DNA of 64,000 nt. It comes from Crocinitomicaceae bacterium. GTDB taxonomy: Bacteria > Bacteroidota > Bacteroidia > Flavobacteriales_D > Crocinitomicaceae. This document shows, piece by piece, positions 60,280 through 64,000 of the stretch. Numbering within the stretch: the first letter of the stretch is position 1; the number at the start of each line of letters is the position of its first letter. The notes below the pieces were generated by a model. The model worked only from the letters and a program-made list of their open reading frames with translations, ran no database searches and was not told where the DNA came from. The stretch covers positions 1 to 64,000 of the forward strand of contig JAQXBM010000007.1 in the NCBI GenBank assembly GCA_029252405.1. The letters run 5' to 3'. The position numbers and the translations under genes were made by a program.

Positions 60280-63039
60280 TCACTTCTTGATCATTCGGAT
60301 CGTTTGTGTTCCGCTTTCATTAGAAATTTGAATCAAATAAACGGCTGTATCCAAGAATGAAATGTCAATTGATCTATTGTCATCGATATCTTGATCAGAC
60401 AGTACAAGTCTGCCATTCAGGTCAAGGATGTTCAAATTCGCTTGTCCAACGATTCCTCTGAATTGAATGTGTTGAGTGGCTGGGTTTGGATAGATGAAAA
60501 TTTGCTCTATTTTTTCCTCTTCAACAGCAAGAGTGCTCGGCGAAACATAGTTGTCAAAGGTGTTTCCACAGAACGTTGCATTTTGCGTATACAAGTCACG
60601 AAGTTCTTGTCCATTCTCAAATAATCGAACCAAACTACTATCAGGAGATAAGTTAACTGTATCGACTCCGACGACATAGGCTTTTAATAAAACCATAGTA
60701 TCAGTCGTTAGGAAAGTACTTGGACCCGATGCGCTCGTCATTCTGCGGTCACCAGCAGTATTCGCAAGACCACCTTCTGAGTGGTTGTTACCATGATCAA
60801 TTCCATATGAAGAGTAGAAATTGGCATCCGAAGTTCCAAAGTAATCGTGTCGTACATCAACTCCATTCACGGTTTTTGGAAAGGAATTTTGATCCAGGCC
60901 TTGAGCGATAGCATACCATTGCGTTAAGCTGTTTGGCGCACCACTTTGTGCATAAACGAACGAAGTTTCCAGTGTGTAATATTCGTTGTCTGGGGTTCCA
61001 TCTGCGAATCCAATTCCATTAGAAGATGGCGCTCCTGGGACAGTTGTCGTATTGTCAATTCCATCATTATCCAATTTTAATCCTTGAAGTGTGATTAGTC
61101 CAATTGCTGGTATAGTATCTTGAAAACCTAAGGATCCGTTGCTTGTTTCATCATTTTGATCGCCATTATACCCATAGATCATCCCCAATTCGATATTAGT
61201 ACCGACGTAATCGTCACTTGAACCTCCGATGTCGAAGTCTACATAGTCAACTTCGTAGGTGTCGAAAAGTGCTTGGCTTCTTGCAAAATTATCTGTTCGA
61301 ACGAATACGGTATTTTCAATTGCTTCTGATGAGTCGCAGTCAAATGTAAAATAGTATTGATGTGTTTCTATTGATGCACTATTGGGTGTACCAGGATTTT
61401 GATGGTACACATTCAATAAACACTGATCACCATAGATCGATGGATAATCACCGAGTTCGGGCTCGTATGTTCCATTTCCGTTTTGATCAAAGAAACTAGC
61501 TAGATTCGCAGCTTGTCCCAATGCAACGTCTCCATGCGCTGGCCATTCTTGAATGCCGAAGGGTATTACATAAGAAGGGTTTCCAGTTGTGATTTCGAAT
61601 AAATGCATCTCAATCATTTCACGTGTAACATAGTAGCCACGGTTGTATTTGTCCAGTATCTTAAGGTCGTAAGACCCTGGTTCTGTGTAAGGTCCAGTCG
61701 TTGGTGTTGGCCAATACGTACTCGTCGTTCCCAGTTGTGATCCGTTTATATCAGTTCCCAGAATATTTGAAGACGAAGTGTAAATTAGCGTTCGGAATAA
61801 TTCATTTTGTTCAAATGCGAATCCTGCGGAAGTTGATGTGTTGTTGGCAAAGCTTCTGCTCACATGGTTGGTGTGAAATTGAATCTTATCCGTCATTAAA
61901 AGCTGATCGAATTCAATGAAGTCGGATACGTCCGATAAGTCATCAAAAACAACAGTGATGTTGGTAGCGTCGTTCTGAAACAAAAGTCCATCTGTGTTAA
62001 CAAGTGATGCATGGCTTTGCTCGTAACCAATAACATATTGTTTACCAGCAAGAATGAACTGGTCGTGTGGGAGGTTCCGTGTAAGCTTTTTGTTGATTAC
62101 TGAGTAGCTTGAAGTAAGATCCATTACGCTCTGTGTATTTGAGCGATCCGTCCAAATTCGAATTTCGCCGTTTGGCAAGGCGTATAATTCAGTCAAATTG
62201 GATGGGCTTCCTTGAAGATCAGGAATACTGCCAGAGTTAAAAGTGATGAGGCTCGCGTCCAGAACAGAGTACTCTCCATTGTAATTGTTCAGTGCGAATA
62301 ATTCACCAAATGAATTAATTGCCATACATGGGGAATTCAGAATTCCAGCGTAACTAGAATCAATATAATTTCCAGCGGAGCTGCGTTTCAAAATTCGATC
62401 GCTTGTTCCAATGTACTCGTTGGAACCATCAACGATCAGCTCGCATGCCACTCGATTCTGAAAAAGTGACCCGGAAAATGATCCATTCGCTATCACGAGT
62501 TCAGTAGATGTTCCAGAATTTGAGAGTGAGCGAGCAACTCGAGAAATCCCTGAGGAACTGAAGTTGGCGAAATAGGTGATTAGACTGTCACCGTTCACTC
62601 GAGAGCGACTAAATGCTCTTCGATATACTCCACTTGTTGAAGACGGATTACTGAACGCGCCAGAAGCAGGGTCAATGGTAATGTGCTTTACGTCCATGGA
62701 ATTATTGACAGTGCTGTGATTCAAAATACATAATGTAAGTTCCCCAGAAGAGCTAGTGCCAACTCCACTCAGAGCAAAGACTGGTGATACGTCAAATGGG
62801 CTGTATTCATACATTCGATAATTGTCAGTTTCGCCACTCTCATCTATATCGATGAGCATCACGCGCAAGGTGTCGTTGGAACTTTCGCGCAGGCTTACGA
62901 TGGTCGTTTCGCCATTAATCGAAAAAAGTGAGTTGTGACGTTTAGGTTGAGTGTCGTCTGAATAAATAGATCGTGCATATTGCCCGAACACCTGAAATGT
63001 TGAGCATACGATCGCTAGAAGTGTAAAAGTCTTTTTCAT
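60280..63039 (-). CDS. large secreted protein with T9SS C-terminal sorting domain
   Basis: Signal peptide MKKTFTLLAIVCSTFQVFG at 63039; C-terminal IFIYPNPATQHIQFRG...LNGRLVLS...AVYLIQISNESGTQTIRMIKK. Confidence 0.85.
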   Translation of the reverse strand: MKKTFTLLAIVCSTFQVFGQYARSIYSDDTQPKRHNSLFSINGETTIVSLRESSNDTLRVMLIDIDESGETDNYRMYEYSPFDVSPVFALSGVGTSSSGELTLCILNHSTVNNSMDVKHITIDPASGAFSNPSSTSGVYRRAFSRSRVNGDSLITYFANFSSSGISRVARSLSNSGTSTELVIANGSFSGSLFQNRVACELIVDGSNEYIGTSDRILKRSSAGNYIDSSYAGILNSPCMAINSFGELFALNNYNGEYSVLDASLITFNSGSIPDLQGSPSNLTELYALPNGEIRIWTDRSNTQSVMDLTSSYSVINKKLTRNLPHDQFILAGKQYVIGYEQSHASLVNTDGLLFQNDATNITVVFDDLSDVSDFIEFDQLLMTDKIQFHTNHVSRSFANNTSTSAGFAFEQNELFRTLIYTSSSNILGTDINGSQLGTTSTYWPTPTTGPYTEPGSYDLKILDKYNRGYYVTREMIEMHLFEITTGNPSYVIPFGIQEWPAHGDVALGQAANLASFFDQNGNGTYEPELGDYPSIYGDQCLLNVYHQNPGTPNSASIETHQYYFTFDCDSSEAIENTVFVRTDNFARSQALFDTYEVDYVDFDIGGSSDDYVGTNIELGMIYGYNGDQNDETSNGSLGFQDTIPAIGLITLQGLKLDNDGIDNTTTVPGAPSSNGIGFADGTPDNEYYTLETSFVYAQSGAPNSLTQWYAIAQGLDQNSFPKTVNGVDVRHDYFGTSDANFYSSYGIDHGNNHSEGGLANTAGDRRMTSASGPSTFLTTDTMVLLKAYVVGVDTVNLSPDSSLVRLFENGQELRDLYTQNATFCGNTFDNYVSPSTLAVEEEKIEQIFIYPNPATQHIQFRGIVGQANLNILDLNGRLVLSDQDIDDNRSIDISFLDTAVYLIQISNESGTQTIRMIKK

Positions 63040-63165
63040 AAGTATGAGTTTAATGTTCTTATTCAATCTAATCGAATTAAGCATTCTAACTTTGAGAAAA
63101 ATGAGAACTGTGCCATCCATATCGTGTACAGTATTTTTATTGAAGTGAACGGTTTTGTCGAAATC

Positions 63166-64000
63166 TTACTTCAGAAGCGATATCAACTGGGCAGCTTCTT
63201 TCACGTCGTGAACACGTAAAATCTTAGCGCCTTTTTGCAAGGCGATCGCGTTCAAGGCAATTGTTCCATTCAGCGATTCTTCGGGAGTAATGCCCAATTT
63301 CTTGTAGATCATAGATTTGCGCGAAAGTCCTGCTAGGATCGGTTTTTCAAACAAATGAAACGCTTCAAGATGACGTAGTAAATCATGATTCTGCTCAATC
63401 GTTTTCGCGAATCCAAATCCTGGGTCAAGAATAATATCGTTTACTCCAGCAGCTTTTAACTTTTCAATTTTTGAGGAGAAGTAGAACGAAATATCTTTGA
63501 AAAGATTGGCGTATTCAGTCAAGGATTGCATGGTCTTGGGGTTGCCTCTCATGTGCATCAAGACATACGGTACTTTGTATTTAGCGGCAATATGAATAAT
63601 GTCAGGGTCAATTTCAAATCCACTCACATCGTTGATGATATTTGCTCCCGCCAAAATGGCTTCTTCCGCAACCTTCGATCTGAACGTGTCAATCGAAATC
63701 GCGATACCAGGAAACTCTCCTCGAATGGATTGAATGATCGGAACGACACGGCTCACTTCTTCGTCAATGGAAATTTCATCAGCGCCAGGTCGAGTTGAGT
63801 AGCCACCCACATCAATGACCATAGCACCTGCATTGATCATTTCTTTGGCTTTGTCAAAAGCACTGTTGGTAGATTTTTCGCGACTTTCTGCGTAAAACGA
63901 ATCAGGAGTGACGTTTAGAATTCCCATCACAACAGGGATGCTCAAATCGAGCAATTTATCGCCTATGCGAATGCTGCTAATCGAACCAAAATATGTATCT
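63166..64000 (-). CDS. folP: dihydropteroate synthase, 5' end truncated by window edge
   Basis: VMGILNVTPDSFY, DVGGYSTRPGA, ILDPGFGFAKT; frame stays open upstream of the ORF Met (DTYFGSISSIRIGDKLLDLSIP) to the window end. Confidence 0.95.
   Translation of the reverse strand, partial: DTYFGSISSIRIGDKLLDLSIPVVMGILNVTPDSFYAESREKSTNSAFDKAKEMINAGAMVIDVGGYSTRPGADEISIDEEVSRVVPIIQSIRGEFPGIAISIDTFRSKVAEEAILAGANIINDVSGFEIDPDIIHIAAKYKVPYVLMHMRGNPKTMQSLTEYANLFKDISFYFSSKIEKLKAAGVNDIILDPGFGFAKTIEQNHDLLRHLEAFHLFEKPILAGLSRKSMIYKKLGITPEESLNGTIALNAIALQKGAKILRVHDVKEAAQLISLLK

Noticed and set aside
1-64000. Prophage, IS element, integron or CRISPR-Cas locus
   Set aside because: No transposase, integrase, phage structural, Cas or reverse-transcriptase proteins among the ORFs.

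Overview
This 64 kb window is chromosomal DNA from a Bacteroidetes bacterium. It looks Flavobacteriales-like: several secreted proteins carry type IX secretion C-terminal sorting domains, there is a FecI/FecR/STN-TonB cassette, and TAnnTTTG-like promoter elements occur. Most of the window is ordinary core and housekeeping content: alaS, dnaK, uvrB, acs, folP (cut by the window edge), tpx, a cystathionine beta-synthase family gene, a tRNA-Leu(GAG), a cold-shock gene, two ABC-2 exporter pairs, a CDF transporter, an MFS transporter, glycosyltransferases and acyltransferases. I see no rRNA, CRISPR array, prophage or intact IS element. The observations most worth a second look are: (1) a duplicated promoter / 3'UTR / terminator frame at 10.23-12.71 kb, where one copy encloses a 654-aa CXXCH lipoprotein gene and the other encloses only about 100 nt with no substantial ORF, so it may be an sRNA or a gene-less cassette; (2) an ATP-grasp + UUP1/7TM gene pair translationally coupled to a 61-aa membrane peptide; (3) a tandem triplet of secreted paralogs with a K/KPVIYLYPE signature; (4) a secreted protein made of six ~20-aa F/W repeats; (5) an ECF sigma factor coupled to a fused anti-sigma/TM/beta-barrel-like protein; (6) several decaying genes: a frameshifted T9SS protein, an in-frame TGA in a lipoprotein, an OmpA C-terminal remnant at a deletion junction, and an orphan open frame upstream of the CDF gene; (7) an inverted repeat plus a sigma54-like element upstream of dnaK. 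All calls come from reading the sequence and the supplied ORFs; no database search was run.
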